Of a stretch of DNA of 64,000 nt, positions 8,201 through 16,009 are shown in pieces. Within the stretch, counting starts at the first letter, position 1. The number at the start of each line of letters is the position of its first letter. This DNA comes from Pseudomonas yamanorum (lineage in GTDB: Bacteria > Pseudomonadota > Gammaproteobacteria > Pseudomonadales > Pseudomonadaceae): the NCBI RefSeq assembly GCF_013386765.1, contig NZ_JACARE010000015.1:1-64000 (forward strand), given 5' to 3'. The notes under the pieces were generated by a model. That model did no database searches and was not told the DNA's origin. It saw only the letters and a list, made by a program, of their open reading frames with translations. Position numbers and translations under genes: made by a program.

Positions 8201-11043
8201 CCCCCGCCCGGGTGCGAGCCTTGCGCGAACTGCTGGATGAAGGCCTCGACCCGTCTGCCACCGGCCTGATCAAAACCGACGGCAGCCGCGCGCTGAGCAT
8301 CTCCGAACTGGGCGCCGCCACGGCGAAGCTGGACCAGGGCTTTGCGGTGGATGACGAGATTGTCGAGATCTTCCTTGAGGAAGCAGTAGACATCCTCGAC
8401 AGCGCCGGCCAGTCCCTCAAGCGCTGGCTGCTAGACCCGGATAACGCCGCGCCGCTGTCGTCGTTGCAGCGGGATCTGCACACCCTCAAGGGTGGCGCGC
8501 GCATGGCTGAAATCGGCGCGGTGGGCGATCTGGCCCTTGAGTTGGAAAACCTTTACGAAGGCTTGGTAGACCGGCGCTACAGCTACTCCAGCGAACTGGG
8601 GAACGTGCTGATGGCCAGTCATGAGCGACTGGCGCTGCTGCTTGAGCAGTTGCAACACCAGCAACCGCTGAGCGACTCGTCCGAGCTGATCAGCCGCTTG
8701 CGTGAATTGCGCCACGGCACCGGGCCAGCCGCACCTGCAGCGGCAGTCGAGGTCGAGACGCCGGGCACTGATCCCGAGCTGCTGGATATCTTCCTCGAGG
8801 AAGCCGCCGACATCCTCGACAGCTCCGGCGCCGCGCTGTTGCGCTGGCAGGCCGAGCCGAAAAATCGCCAGGAAGTCGAGACCCTGCTGCGGGACCTGCA
8901 CACCCTCAAGGGCGGCGCGCGCATGGTCGAGATCGGCCCGATTGGCGACCTGGCCCATGAACTGGAATTTCTCTACGAAGGCCTGTCGGCCGGGTTGCTG
9001 GCGCCTTCGGCTGAACTGTTCGCACTGCTGCAAGGTTGCCACGACCGCCTGGCGCAGATGATTGATGCGGTGGCGGCGGGGCTGCCGGTGGGCTCGGTGG
9101 ACCTGCTGATCGAGCGGATCAAAAGCCTGGTGCATCCGGCTGAAGTGAGCGCCGCGCCAGTGGCGTTGGCGGCGACCAAAACCGAGGCCGCGCTGGCCAG
9201 CGATCCGGCCGCCGACATGGTGAAAATATCAGCCGACTTGCTGGATGACCTGGTCAACCTGGCGGGTGAAACCTCGATCTTCCGTGGGCGTATCGAACAG
9301 CAGGTCAACGATGCACGTGTCGCCCTCAATGAGGTGGAAACCACCATCGAGCGCATGCGCGACCAACTGCGCCGGCTCGACACCGAAACCCAGGGCCGCA
9401 TCCTCAGCCGCCAGCAGGCCGAGGCCGAGCGCCTGGGCTACGAAGAATTCGACCCGCTGGAAATGGACCGCCATTCCCAGCTGCAACAGCTGTCCCGGGC
9501 CTTGTTCGAATCGGCCTCGGACTTGCTCGACCTCAAGGAAACCCTTGAGCGGCGCAACCAGGATGCCCACAACCTGCTGCAGCAACAGGCGCGCATCAAC
9601 ACCGAACTGCAGGAAGGCCTGATGCGCACGCGCATGGTGCCCTTCGAACGCATGCTGCCGCGCCTCAAGCGCATCGTGCGGCAAGTGGCGGGCGAGCTGG
9701 GCAAGGACGTGGAGTTCATCGTCGGCAACGCCGAAGGCGAGATGGACCGCAACGTGCTGGAACGCATGGTCGCGCCCCTGGAACACATGCTGCGCAACGC
9801 CGTCGACCATGGCCTGGAATCCCGCGAGGCGCGTCTGTTGGCGGGCAAGCCGGAAAAAGGCCGCATCACCCTGGACCTGACCCACGAAGGCGGCGACATC
9901 GTTTTCGACATGCGTGACGACGGCGCCGGCGTGCCACTGGAAGCCGTGCGACGCAAGGCGATCAAGCGTGGCTTGCTTGACCCCAACCTGGAGATCAGCG
10001 ACCGCGACGTGTTGCAGTTCATCCTGCAACCGGGGTTTTCCACCGCCGAAAAAATCACCCAGATTTCCGGGCGTGGCGTCGGCATGGACGTGGTGCATGA
10101 AGAAGTGCGCCAACTGGGCGGTTCGATGGTCATCGACTCGACGCCGGGGGAGGGCGTGCACTTTCGCATCCGACTGCCGTTCACCGTGTCGGTCAACCGG
10201 GCGATGATGGTGCAGTGTGCGGACGATCAATACGCGATCCCGCTGAACACCATCGAAGGCCTGGTGCGGGTCATGCCCCATGAGCTGGAAGGGCACTATC
10301 AGCAAGACCCGCCGCGCTACGAATACGCCGGCCAGCGCTACGAACTGTTCTACCTCGGCGACCTGCTGCACACCGTCGGCCGCCCGAATTTGCTCGGCCA
10401 GTATCAACCGCTGCCGGTGCTGCTGGTGCAATGCAACGAGCGGCGCGTGGCGGTGCAAGTGGACGCCATGGCCGGCACGCGAGAGATCGTGGTCAAGGGC
10501 CTGGGGCCGCAGTTTGCCGGGGTGAAGAGGCTGTCCGGCGCCACCATCCTCGGCGATGGTCGCGTGGTGCTGATCATCGACCTGCTGGCGCACATCCGCG
10601 CGCGGCCACCGGCGTTGCCGGCCCAGGCGGCCGACGCACCGTTGATCCTCAACGACCCGCTGAAAAAGCGCCCGCTGCTGGTGTTGGTGGTGGACGACTC
10701 GGTCACCGTACGCAAAGTCACCAGCCGGTTGCTGGAGCGCAACGGCATGAACGTGCTCACCGCCAAGGACGGCATCGACGCCATGGCCGTGCTGGAAGAA
10801 CACACCCCGGACCTGATGCTGCTCGACATCGAAATGCCGCGCATGGACGGCTTCGAAGTGGCCATCCAGGTGCGCGACGACCCACGGCTGATGCGCATGC
10901 CCATCATCATGATCACCTCCCGCACCGGGCAAAAACACCGCGACCGCGCCATGGCCATTGGCGTCAACGACTACCTCGGCAAGCCTTATCAAGAGTCGGT
11001 GCTGCTGGAAAGCATCGCGTATTGGAGCAAGTCCCGTGCTTGA
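5212..11043 (+). CDS. chpA: Multi-Hpt chemosensory histidine kinase ChpA
   Basis: A 1943-residue CheA-type hybrid kinase. An N-terminal Hpt-like helix bundle has H48 in a degenerate HQVHGS context. Four canonical phosphotransfer motifs (HTLKG) are centred on H657, H789, H1090 and H1230. Next come the dimerisation region, the CheA ATPase with its N box (RNAVDHG, ~1529) and G boxes (DDGAGV ~1569, GRGVGMDVV ~1621), a CheW-like regulatory domain (~1660-1800) and a C-terminal receiver with D1872 and K1924. It should autophosphorylate on receptor input and pass phosphate to PilG and PilH. The start is ATG 5212 behind GGCGGGAG. It overlaps chpC by 8 nt. Confidence 0.95.
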   Translation: MVDRHDYVALEWVKGEIAETLKQARSALDAYVEDGTREAIGQCLECIHQVHGSLLMVEFYGAALFAEEMEQLALALQGARVSQHDEGIRLLQQGLGQLPLYLDRVHSARRDLPLVVLPLLNDLRSVRGESLLSETSLFSPQLLVIPPLPEEALAQRTPQDFPGLLRQWRQMLQQALVGLLREDHGPSNLEDMARVFARLEALCHGAPLLPLWQVTSALVEGMLIGVVANSPALRSLLKASDKELKRLLHQGISGINTPAPDELLKSLLFYVAKVTRPTPRMQSLKERYGLDEALPDSAVVDAERARLAGPDRDAMGSVLGALCEELVRVKERLDLFVRSDRQHASDLEALLAPLRQIADTLAVLGFGQPRKVIIDQLAVVLGLAQGQREPNDAVLMDVAGALLYVEATLAGMVGTVEPERREESRLPTTDLTQIHHLVIRESCQCLTQAKELVIDCIEAHWDRQRLESLPELLTQVRGALAMIPLPRAASLMRGCNDYVNEQLMVGEAAPSEAQLEHFADVLTSLEYYLERMLQDHDAPGERVLEVAAEGLAALGYLPAEKPWRQALLAQDDSPSEQTPFLADALASPTSRLNPPALQRPGSLLPPPADEEGIDDELREVFLEETAEVLDVLHRYVPAGTASLEDKATLSEMRRAFHTLKGSGRMVRALVLAELAWAVENLLNRVLERSVAPGPEVQAVLDDVLELLPELITDFAADAQRQRDDVDELAARAHALASGVEPSATALDPQLLEIFRNEAQSHLDSLNHFLQQAAEHLPLQVSDELQRALHTLKGSAYMAGVLPIAELVRPLDHLTREYKAHRLPLDLDEIELLLEAEALFQRGVRQLDSDPHAPINGAAGLIERTQTLLNSQLEALLNAPNTGLRIKRDPQLIANFLAQGMDILLDAESLLRRWQQHPGERQELSALLDELTTLGEGAHLADLHPMDELCEALLDLYGAVEESSLAVSERFFHEAEQAHEALINMLDQLAAGQEISAAPARVRALRELLDEGLDPSATGLIKTDGSRALSISELGAATAKLDQGFAVDDEIVEIFLEEAVDILDSAGQSLKRWLLDPDNAAPLSSLQRDLHTLKGGARMAEIGAVGDLALELENLYEGLVDRRYSYSSELGNVLMASHERLALLLEQLQHQQPLSDSSELISRLRELRHGTGPAAPAAAVEVETPGTDPELLDIFLEEAADILDSSGAALLRWQAEPKNRQEVETLLRDLHTLKGGARMVEIGPIGDLAHELEFLYEGLSAGLLAPSAELFALLQGCHDRLAQMIDAVAAGLPVGSVDLLIERIKSLVHPAEVSAAPVALAATKTEAALASDPAADMVKISADLLDDLVNLAGETSIFRGRIEQQVNDARVALNEVETTIERMRDQLRRLDTETQGRILSRQQAEAERLGYEEFDPLEMDRHSQLQQLSRALFESASDLLDLKETLERRNQDAHNLLQQQARINTELQEGLMRTRMVPFERMLPRLKRIVRQVAGELGKDVEFIVGNAEGEMDRNVLERMVAPLEHMLRNAVDHGLESREARLLAGKPEKGRITLDLTHEGGDIVFDMRDDGAGVPLEAVRRKAIKRGLLDPNLEISDRDVLQFILQPGFSTAEKITQISGRGVGMDVVHEEVRQLGGSMVIDSTPGEGVHFRIRLPFTVSVNRAMMVQCADDQYAIPLNTIEGLVRVMPHELEGHYQQDPPRYEYAGQRYELFYLGDLLHTVGRPNLLGQYQPLPVLLVQCNERRVAVQVDAMAGTREIVVKGLGPQFAGVKRLSGATILGDGRVVLIIDLLAHIRARPPALPAQAADAPLILNDPLKKRPLLVLVVDDSVTVRKVTSRLLERNGMNVLTAKDGIDAMAVLEEHTPDLMLLDIEMPRMDGFEVAIQVRDDPRLMRMPIIMITSRTGQKHRDRAMAIGVNDYLGKPYQESVLLESIAYWSKSRA

Positions 11044-11491
11044 TCACCGCGCTACCCAACTCACCGGCTTGCTGCTGCCATTGGCTGACCGCCACCTGTT
11101 ATTGCCCAACGTCGCCGTGGCCGAGTTGATCGACTTCCAGCGCGGCGAGCCTGCCAGTGATGCGCCGCCGTGGTATTTGCGGCAGGTGACGTGGCGGGAT
11201 CGGCAGTTGCCGTTGATCAGCTTTGAGGCCGCGTGTGGCGAGTCGGGCGTGGTGGGGGAACGGGCGCGGATTGTGGTGCTGAACACCCTTGGAGGACGGC
11301 CGACGTTGAAGTTTATTGCGTTGGTGATCCAGGGGATTCCGCGCTCGTACAAGCTCGATAGCCAGTTGAGTTATGTGGATGTGCCGTTGTGCCCGCTGGA
11401 ACTGGCGGCGGTGCAGGTGGGGGAGCATGTGGCGAAGGTGCCGGATTTGATGGGGTTGGAGGCGTTGTTGGTGGAGGCGGGGTTGGCCTGA
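11036..11491 (+). CDS. chpC: CheW-like protein ChpC
   Basis: A 151-residue CheW-family protein (GLLLPLADRHLLLPNVAVAEL, then PLISFEAACG). In P. aeruginosa, ChpC is an accessory coupling protein of the Pil-Chp system. The chosen start is GTG 11036, inside the end of chpA (8-nt overlap); the upstream ATG at 10958 is only the chpA frame-shadow. It directly follows chpA, so chpB (methylesterase) is missing. It converges on the HigA-like gene with 9 nt between them. Confidence 0.88.
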   Translation: MLDHRATQLTGLLLPLADRHLLLPNVAVAELIDFQRGEPASDAPPWYLRQVTWRDRQLPLISFEAACGESGVVGERARIVVLNTLGGRPTLKFIALVIQGIPRSYKLDSQLSYVDVPLCPLELAAVQVGEHVAKVPDLMGLEALLVEAGLA

Positions 11492-11500
11492 GTGTAACCG

Positions 11501-11788
11501 TCAGTCAATCCGTGCAAACCGCTCGATTTTCGGTTGCTCCCGATGCTCTGCTTGCCATAGGTCATAGGCACTTTGCATCGATAGCCACAAACGAGCTTTG
11601 CTAATACCTGCTCGTTCAAGCCTTACGGCAAGGTCTGGGCTGATCGGCGCATGCCCGTGGAGGATTCGAGAGAATGTCTCTCTGGCGAAGCCAAGGCGCC
11701 GTGCCATTTCAGTAATGGTGATGCCTAAGGCCGGGATCACGTCCTCAAGCAGGATTTCACCGGGGTGGGGAGGGTTATGCATGTCCAT
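11501..11788 (-). CDS. higA: HigA-family antitoxin
   Basis: A 95-residue protein that opens with the HigA signature [17 protein letters not shown], followed by a helix-turn-helix ([18 protein letters not shown]). The family binds and neutralises a RelE/HigB-type mRNA interferase and represses its own promoter through the HTH. It is the second gene of a toxin-first operon, 14 nt after the toxin, which is the typical HigBA order. The protein is full length for the family. Confidence 0.88.
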   Translation of the reverse strand: MDMHNPPHPGEILLEDVIPALGITITEMARRLGFARETFSRILHGHAPISPDLAVRLERAGISKARLWLSMQSAYDLWQAEHREQPKIERFARID

Positions 11789-11802
11789 ATCGATGCCTTT
11801 AC

Positions 11803-12081
11803 TCAGTGGTAGTCCAGATAATCGACCAGTTCTACCTGGTCGTTGAACATCCGGAAAATAATGCGCCAGTTACCGCTGATACTGACGGACCAGTAGTCGA
11901 TCAGATCGCCTTTCAATCGATGAAACCGCCAGCCGGGCAGGTCCAGTTCATCACGGTGTTTGGCTCTATTCAGAACCAGCAATACACGACGCAAGCGTTT
12001 TGCATGGTCTGCGTTGATACCTTTGGTAGAACCAGTCTCAAAAAAGACCCTGAGGCCTTTATGTTTCCAGCTAACGATCAT
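11803..12081 (-). CDS. higB: HigB-family (RelE-like) toxin
   Basis: A 92-residue RelE/HigB-fold protein: the [15 protein letters not shown] helix, then [14 protein letters not shown], then [15 protein letters not shown] with the conserved Arg and C-terminal strand. The expected activity is ribosome-dependent mRNA cleavage. The start is ATG 12081 (MIVSWKHKG); the open frame continues 62 codons upstream to 12267, but that part does not belong to the family. A perfect inverted repeat sits 10 nt before the start and is the probable HigA operator. Confidence 0.85.
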   Translation of the reverse strand: MIVSWKHKGLRVFFETGSTKGINADHAKRLRRVLLVLNRAKHRDELDLPGWRFHRLKGDLIDYWSVSISGNWRIIFRMFNDQVELVDYLDYH

Positions 12082-12090
12082 GGCGAGATT

Positions 12091-12107
12091 GTGATGTGAT
12101 ACATCAC
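12091..12107. promoter_or_regulatory. Probable HigA operator (6-bp arms)
   Basis: GTGATG-N5-CATCAC lies just upstream of higB. On the minus strand, TTGCAG and CACAAT spaced by 17 nt could form a promoter overlapping it; the transcript would then be nearly leaderless. Autorepression by HigA is inferred. Confidence 0.5.
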
Positions 12108-12288
12108 GCTCTGCAATGGCCTTGTGTCGGGTTTGGATGTCAGATTCATAACGCTCCGTCGGGACGTGATTCGGAGCGAAAAGGCTAGAGAGGGCGGTTC
12201 CGAGCAACAACCCGAAAAGTTCGTAGGAACAATCAGCTTGTGATTTACCTTCGGATTTTTCCTGCAACTTCTCGCGCTGTGCATGAAC

Positions 12289-12317
12289 TTGTTGTGCCCT
12301 GCGATCGCGCCTAGTCT
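12289..12317 (+). promoter_or_regulatory. Predicted sigma-70 promoter of the DUF6124 leader
   Basis: TTGTTG (12289-12294), a 17-nt spacer and TAGTCT (12312-12317). The predicted start is near 12324, which places the whole structured leader in the transcript. Confidence 0.5.
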
Positions 12318-12323
12318 TCGTCC

Positions 12324-12567
12324 GTCATCGCAAAAAACGGTGACACGGACGTGCAAGTCCGACGAAACTGTTTAGGCGTACAAACGCCCAGCCATCCAAC
12401 GGGCGTTTTTTGTGCTCGCTGCTTTATGGCGGCTGCGCGCAGGAGGTCTTCGGACCTGCTGGGTGTCCTAAACAGGCCCGGTCTTGCACACCTGCGCACG
12501 GTCGCCACCCTCATTCGCGTGCAAGCGAACGGTGGCGCTCCTTACTCATCTGTTTAGGAGTTTCATC
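12324..12567 (+). promoter_or_regulatory. Structured leader RNA with two alternative-pairing triplets
   Basis: About 244 nt precede the small gene at 12568. Elements in order: hairpin H1 CGGAC-GTGCAA-GTCCG (12346-12361); CTGTTTAGG (12368-12376); a terminator-like hairpin AAACGCCC..GGGCGTTT with a T run (12382-12411); a TTCG-capped hairpin AGGTC-TTCG-GACCT (12444-12457); CCTAAACAG (12467-12475); TTGCAC (12484-12489); hairpin H4 with an outer stem CGCCACC/GGTGGCG and an inner stem TTCGC-GTGCAA-GCGAA (12503-12537); and CTGTTTAGGAG (12550-12560), the ribosome-binding site. The single CCTAAACAG can pair with either CTGTTTAGG copy, and the single TTGCAC with either GTGCAA loop. I recall similar leaders before related small Pseudomonas genes, but could not check this. 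Confidence 0.7.
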
Positions 12568-12894
12568 ATGTTCAAACCTACCCCCAATCCGCCCCACAAC
12601 GCCGAAATCGAACGCCGCAAACTCCAGGCTGCCGCCGAGCGTGCCATGGATCATTACTTTCCGACGTCTGCTTCATCCTCACTTTTTACCGTCTCTCCCT
12701 CTCAGTCCACTGAAGCCTTGCTGGCCAACGCCTCTGAAACCTTTGCCTCACTCAACGCCCTGACCTCCAACCTGGCCTTTGAATTGGAAGGCTCGCAGCG
12801 CGGCGTGGTGCTGGCCATTCAACAGATGAGTGAGTTGGGGCAGTTGTTGGTGGATCAGGCACTGGAGCAGGTCGCCCCCACTTCCGCCGCCTAA
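12568..12894 (+). CDS. DUF6124-type small protein of unknown function
   Basis: A 108-residue cytoplasmic protein. It opens MFKPTPNPP and continues with a charged helix (KLQAAAERAMDHYF), a Ser/Thr-rich linker and two amphipathic helices (TEALLANASETFASL; GVVLAIQQMSELGQLL). The pattern matches a Pseudomonas-restricted family I know as DUF6124/DUF3077-like, with no established function. Translation starts at ATG 12568, 7 nt after AGGAG; an in-frame ATG at 12484 lies inside a leader hairpin region and lacks a ribosome-binding site. The long switch-like leader suggests tight post-transcriptional control. Confidence 0.75.
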   Translation: MFKPTPNPPHNAEIERRKLQAAAERAMDHYFPTSASSSLFTVSPSQSTEALLANASETFASLNALTSNLAFELEGSQRGVVLAIQQMSELGQLLVDQALEQVAPTSAA

Positions 12895-12904
12895 ACTTGA
12901 TCGT

Positions 12905-12938
12905 TCCCAAAAAGGGACCCATCGTTCCCTTTTTGGGA
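12905..12938. terminator. 13-bp perfect stem after the DUF6124 gene
   Basis: TCCCAAAAAGGGA and its exact reverse complement are separated by 8 nt, starting 10 nt after the stop codon. There is no long T tail. Each arm is itself nearly self-complementary (TCCC..GGGA). It is a probable terminator or mRNA-end stabiliser. Confidence 0.5.
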
Positions 12939-12963
12939 CTCTCGCCAGCACCACCGATCAAAA

Positions 12964-13050
12964 TGTGGGAGCTGGCTTGCCTGCGATGCAGGCAACTCGG
13001 TCTTCCGGGTACACCGCGGTGATGCCATCGCAGGCAAGCCAGCTCCCACA
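12964..13050. repeat. REPIN upstream of mdcA
   Basis: A TGTGGGAGCTGGCTTGCC arm and its inverted copy with a ~45-nt spacer. Confidence 0.9.
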
Positions 13051-13101
13051 TTTGATCTCGGTGGGTCCCAATCCCGCGTTTGCTGATGAACCATTACTCC
13101 A

Positions 13102-13112
13102 ATCGTAACGAT
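13102..13112. promoter_or_regulatory. Candidate MdcR-binding palindrome
   Basis: ATCGT-A-ACGAT lies about 80 nt upstream of mdcA. A short palindrome at this position would suit a LysR regulator such as MdcR, which is encoded at the far end of the locus. Only one short site is visible. Confidence 0.3.
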
Positions 13113-13190
13113 CCACCGCCCAGCTTGATTGATGCCCCCCCAATACCCTCCTAAGGTACAGCCCACGACAGCACATCCCGTGGAGCGACC

Positions 13191-14861
13191 ATGACAACAA
13201 CAACTTCCCCCGACTCGCGCTGGACGCGGCGGCGCGACGAGAAGCAGCGCCGATTAGCGTTAGTGCGATCCTTCGCCGATGGCGCCGTGCTCCCCAGCGA
13301 CCGCATCGTCGAAGCCCTGGAAGCCCTGATCCTCCCCGGCGACCGTGTGGTGCTGGAAGGCAACAACCAGAAGCAGGCCGATTTTCTCTCCCGCTCCCTG
13401 GCGAAGACCGACCCCGCCAAGCTCCACGACCTGCACATGATCATGCCCAGCGTCGGCCGTTCCGAGCACCTGGACCTGTTTGAAAAGGGCATCGCCCGCA
13501 AGCTGGATTTCTCCTTCGCCGGCACCCAATCCCTGCGCATCAGCCAGTTACTGGAAGACGGCCTGCTGGAAATCGGCGCGATCCACACCTACATCGAACT
13601 CTATGCGCGGCTGGTGGTGGACCTGATTCCCAACGTGGTCCTGTCCGCCGGTTTCATGGCCGACCGCGCCGGCAATATCTACACCGGCCCGAGCACCGAA
13701 GACACGCCCGCGCTGATTGAGCCGGCGGCCTTCAGCGATGGCATCGTCATCGTCCAGGTCAACCAGTTGGTGGATGACGTCACCGACCTGCCCCGCGTCG
13801 ACATCCCCGCGAGCTGGGTCGACTTCGTGGTGGTCGCCGACAAGCCCTTCTACATCGAACCGCTGTTTACCCGCGACCCACGGCACATCAAGCCGGTGCA
13901 TGTGTTGATGGCGATGATGGCGATTCGTGGCATCTACGAAAAACACAACGTCCAGTCCCTGAACCACGGCATCGGTTTCAACACCGCCGCCATCGAATTG
14001 ATCTTGCCAACCTACGGCGAATCCCTGGGTTTGAAGGGCAAGATCTGCCGCAACTGGACCCTCAACCCGCACCCAACCCTGATCCCGGCCATCGAAAGCG
14101 GCTGGGTCGAAAGCGTGCATTGCTTCGGCACCGAACTGGGTATGGAAAACTACATCGCGGCCCGGCCGGATGTGTTCTTCACCGGCCGCGACGGCTCGCT
14201 GCGTTCCAACCGAATGTTCTGCCAACTGGCCGGCCAATACGCGGTGGACCTGTTTATCGGCGCCACCCTGCAAGTCGATGGCGACGGGCATTCCTCCACC
14301 GTCACCCGTGGCCGCCTCGCCGGTTTTGGCGGTGCGCCGAACATGGGCCACGACCCGCGCGGTCGCCGCCATGGCACACCCGCCTGGCTCGACATGCGCC
14401 ACGACGACGCCCCGGAAGCCTTGCTCGAACGCGGCAAAAAGCTCGTGGTGCAGATGGTTGAGACCTTCCAGGAAGGCGGCAAACCGACCTTCGTCGAAAC
14501 CCTCGATGCAGTCGAAGTGGCCCGCAAAAGCGGCATGCCCCTGGCACCGATCATGATCTACGGCGACGACGTCACCCACCTGCTCACCGAAGAAGGCATC
14601 GCCTACCTGTACAAGGCGCGTTCCCTGGAAGAGCGCCAGGCGATGATCGCCGCCGTGGCCGGTGTGACTGCCATCGGCATGCGCCACAACCCCAAGGACA
14701 CCGCGCGCATGCGCCGCGAAGGCCTGATCGCGCTGCCCGAAGACCTCGGCATCCGCCGCACCGACGCCACCCGTGAGCTGCTGGCCGCCAAGAGCGTGGC
14801 CGATCTGGTGGCGTGGTCCGGTGGTTTGTACAACCCGCCCGCCAAGTTCAGGAGCTGGTAA
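13191..14861 (+). CDS. mdcA: Malonate decarboxylase alpha subunit (acetyl-S-ACP:malonate ACP transferase)
   Basis: A 556-residue CoA-transferase-fold protein of usual MdcA length. It exchanges malonate for acetate on the acyl-carrier subunit MdcC, making malonyl-S-ACP for decarboxylation and regenerating acetyl-ACP. Family-typical stretches include GDRVVLEGNNQKQADFL near the N-terminus, FVVVADKPFYIEPLFTRDP in the middle and GFGGAPNMGHDPRGRRHGT near residue 380. The start is ATG 13191 with GGAGCG just upstream. It is first in the mdc operon; mdcB begins directly after its stop. Confidence 0.95.
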   Translation: MTTTTSPDSRWTRRRDEKQRRLALVRSFADGAVLPSDRIVEALEALILPGDRVVLEGNNQKQADFLSRSLAKTDPAKLHDLHMIMPSVGRSEHLDLFEKGIARKLDFSFAGTQSLRISQLLEDGLLEIGAIHTYIELYARLVVDLIPNVVLSAGFMADRAGNIYTGPSTEDTPALIEPAAFSDGIVIVQVNQLVDDVTDLPRVDIPASWVDFVVVADKPFYIEPLFTRDPRHIKPVHVLMAMMAIRGIYEKHNVQSLNHGIGFNTAAIELILPTYGESLGLKGKICRNWTLNPHPTLIPAIESGWVESVHCFGTELGMENYIAARPDVFFTGRDGSLRSNRMFCQLAGQYAVDLFIGATLQVDGDGHSSTVTRGRLAGFGGAPNMGHDPRGRRHGTPAWLDMRHDDAPEALLERGKKLVVQMVETFQEGGKPTFVETLDAVEVARKSGMPLAPIMIYGDDVTHLLTEEGIAYLYKARSLEERQAMIAAVAGVTAIGMRHNPKDTARMRREGLIALPEDLGIRRTDATRELLAAKSVADLVAWSGGLYNPPAKFRSW

Positions 14862-15710
14862 ATGCACGCACTTAAACTGCACGACCTGACCCTGGCGGAA
14901 CGCCTGGCCGACATGGCCGTCGATGCGCTGATTGATGAAGCCGACCTGTCGCCCAAACCTGCACTGGTCGACCGTCGCGGCAACGGCGCCCATACCGATC
15001 TGCACCTCGGCCTGATGCACGCATCGGCCCTGTCACTGTGGCCGGCGTTCAAGGAAATGGCCGAGGCCGCTATCGAATTTGGCGAAGTTGGTTTGCCCTT
15101 GCGCGAAGCCCTCGGGCGCATCGGTCGCGAAGGCGAACAGGCGATGCTCGTCACCACCAACGGCGTGAATACCCACCGCGGTGCGATCTGGGCGCTCGGC
15201 TTGTTGGTCGCCGCCGTCGCCCTGCAACCCGAGTCCAGCAGTGCCAACGCCGTGACGTTACGCGCTGCCCGCCTGGCCTTGCTCAACGACCGCTACGCAC
15301 CACAACCGCTGAGCCACGGCGCCCAGGTCGCACAACGCTACGGCGCTCGCGGTGCCCGCGAAGAAGCGCAACTGGGCTTCCCATCGGTGTTGCAACGGGG
15401 CCTGCCGCAACTGAAAAAAAGCCGCCTGCACCAATACGGCGAACAGAACGCTCGCCTTGATGCCTTGCTGGCGATCATGACCGACCTGGCCGACACCTGC
15501 GTGCTCTACCGCGCCGGCCCCGAAGGCTTGCAGGCCATGCAACAGGGCGCCCAAGCGGTGCTGGACGCCGGTGGCAGCGCAAGCCTCGCCGGGCGCCGCC
15601 AACTGCACGAGCTGGACCAGCAACTGCTGGCGCTGAATGCCTCCCCCGGTGGGGCCGCCGACCTGTTGGCCGCCTGCCTGTTTATCGACCGCCTCGACGG
15701 AGCGCTGTGA
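14862..15710 (+). CDS. mdcB: Triphosphoribosyl-dephospho-CoA synthase
   Basis: A 282-residue CitG/MdcB-family protein. It makes 2'-(5''-triphosphoribosyl)-3'-dephospho-CoA from ATP and dephospho-CoA, the precursor of the MdcC prosthetic group. Family features are the acidic [22 protein letters not shown] stretch near the start (residues ~25-47) and [17 protein letters not shown] around residue 105. Its ATG abuts the mdcA stop and its TGA shares one base with the mdcC ATG, so translation is coupled. Confidence 0.93.
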   Translation: MHALKLHDLTLAERLADMAVDALIDEADLSPKPALVDRRGNGAHTDLHLGLMHASALSLWPAFKEMAEAAIEFGEVGLPLREALGRIGREGEQAMLVTTNGVNTHRGAIWALGLLVAAVALQPESSSANAVTLRAARLALLNDRYAPQPLSHGAQVAQRYGARGAREEAQLGFPSVLQRGLPQLKKSRLHQYGEQNARLDALLAIMTDLADTCVLYRAGPEGLQAMQQGAQAVLDAGGSASLAGRRQLHELDQQLLALNASPGGAADLLAACLFIDRLDGAL

Positions 15711-16009
15711 TGGAAACCTTATCCTTTGAATTCCCCGCCGGGCAGCCCGCCAAGGGCCGTGCGCTGGTGGGTTGCGTCGGCTCCGGCGACCTGGAAGTGC
15801 TGCTGGAACCGGGCACTGCCGGCACCCTGACGATCCAGGTGCAAACCTCGGTCAATGGTGCGCAGCTGCGTTGGCAGCACCTGTTTGAACGGATCTTCCA
15901 GGAACAGACGCCGCCCGCACTGAACATCGATATCCACGACTTCGGCGCCACCCCCGGCGTGGTGCGCCTGCGCCTGGAACAAGGCTTCGAGGAGATCGGT
16001 CATGACTGA
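15710..16009 (+). CDS. mdcC: Malonate decarboxylase acyl carrier protein (delta subunit)
   Basis: A 99-residue acyl carrier subunit. S25, within GCVGSGDLEVLLE, is at the position known to carry the phosphoribosyl-dephospho-CoA group in Klebsiella MdcC. Acetyl and malonyl groups are bound here as thioesters. The start is ATG 15710, overlapping the mdcB stop (TGATG). The preceding in-frame GTG at 15707 is possible but unnecessary. It overlaps mdcD by 8 nt. Confidence 0.94.
   Translation: METLSFEFPAGQPAKGRALVGCVGSGDLEVLLEPGTAGTLTIQVQTSVNGAQLRWQHLFERIFQEQTPPALNIDIHDFGATPGVVRLRLEQGFEEIGHD

Noticed and set aside
9229..10992. A 587-codon open frame antisense to the chpA kinase core
   Set aside because: Same cause; the composition is that of a reverse complement of high-GC coding DNA, and the sense gene has all CheA motifs.
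12082..12267. 62-codon upstream extension of the HigB frame
   Set aside because: Residues before ATG 12081 have no family similarity and cross the operator-like palindrome.
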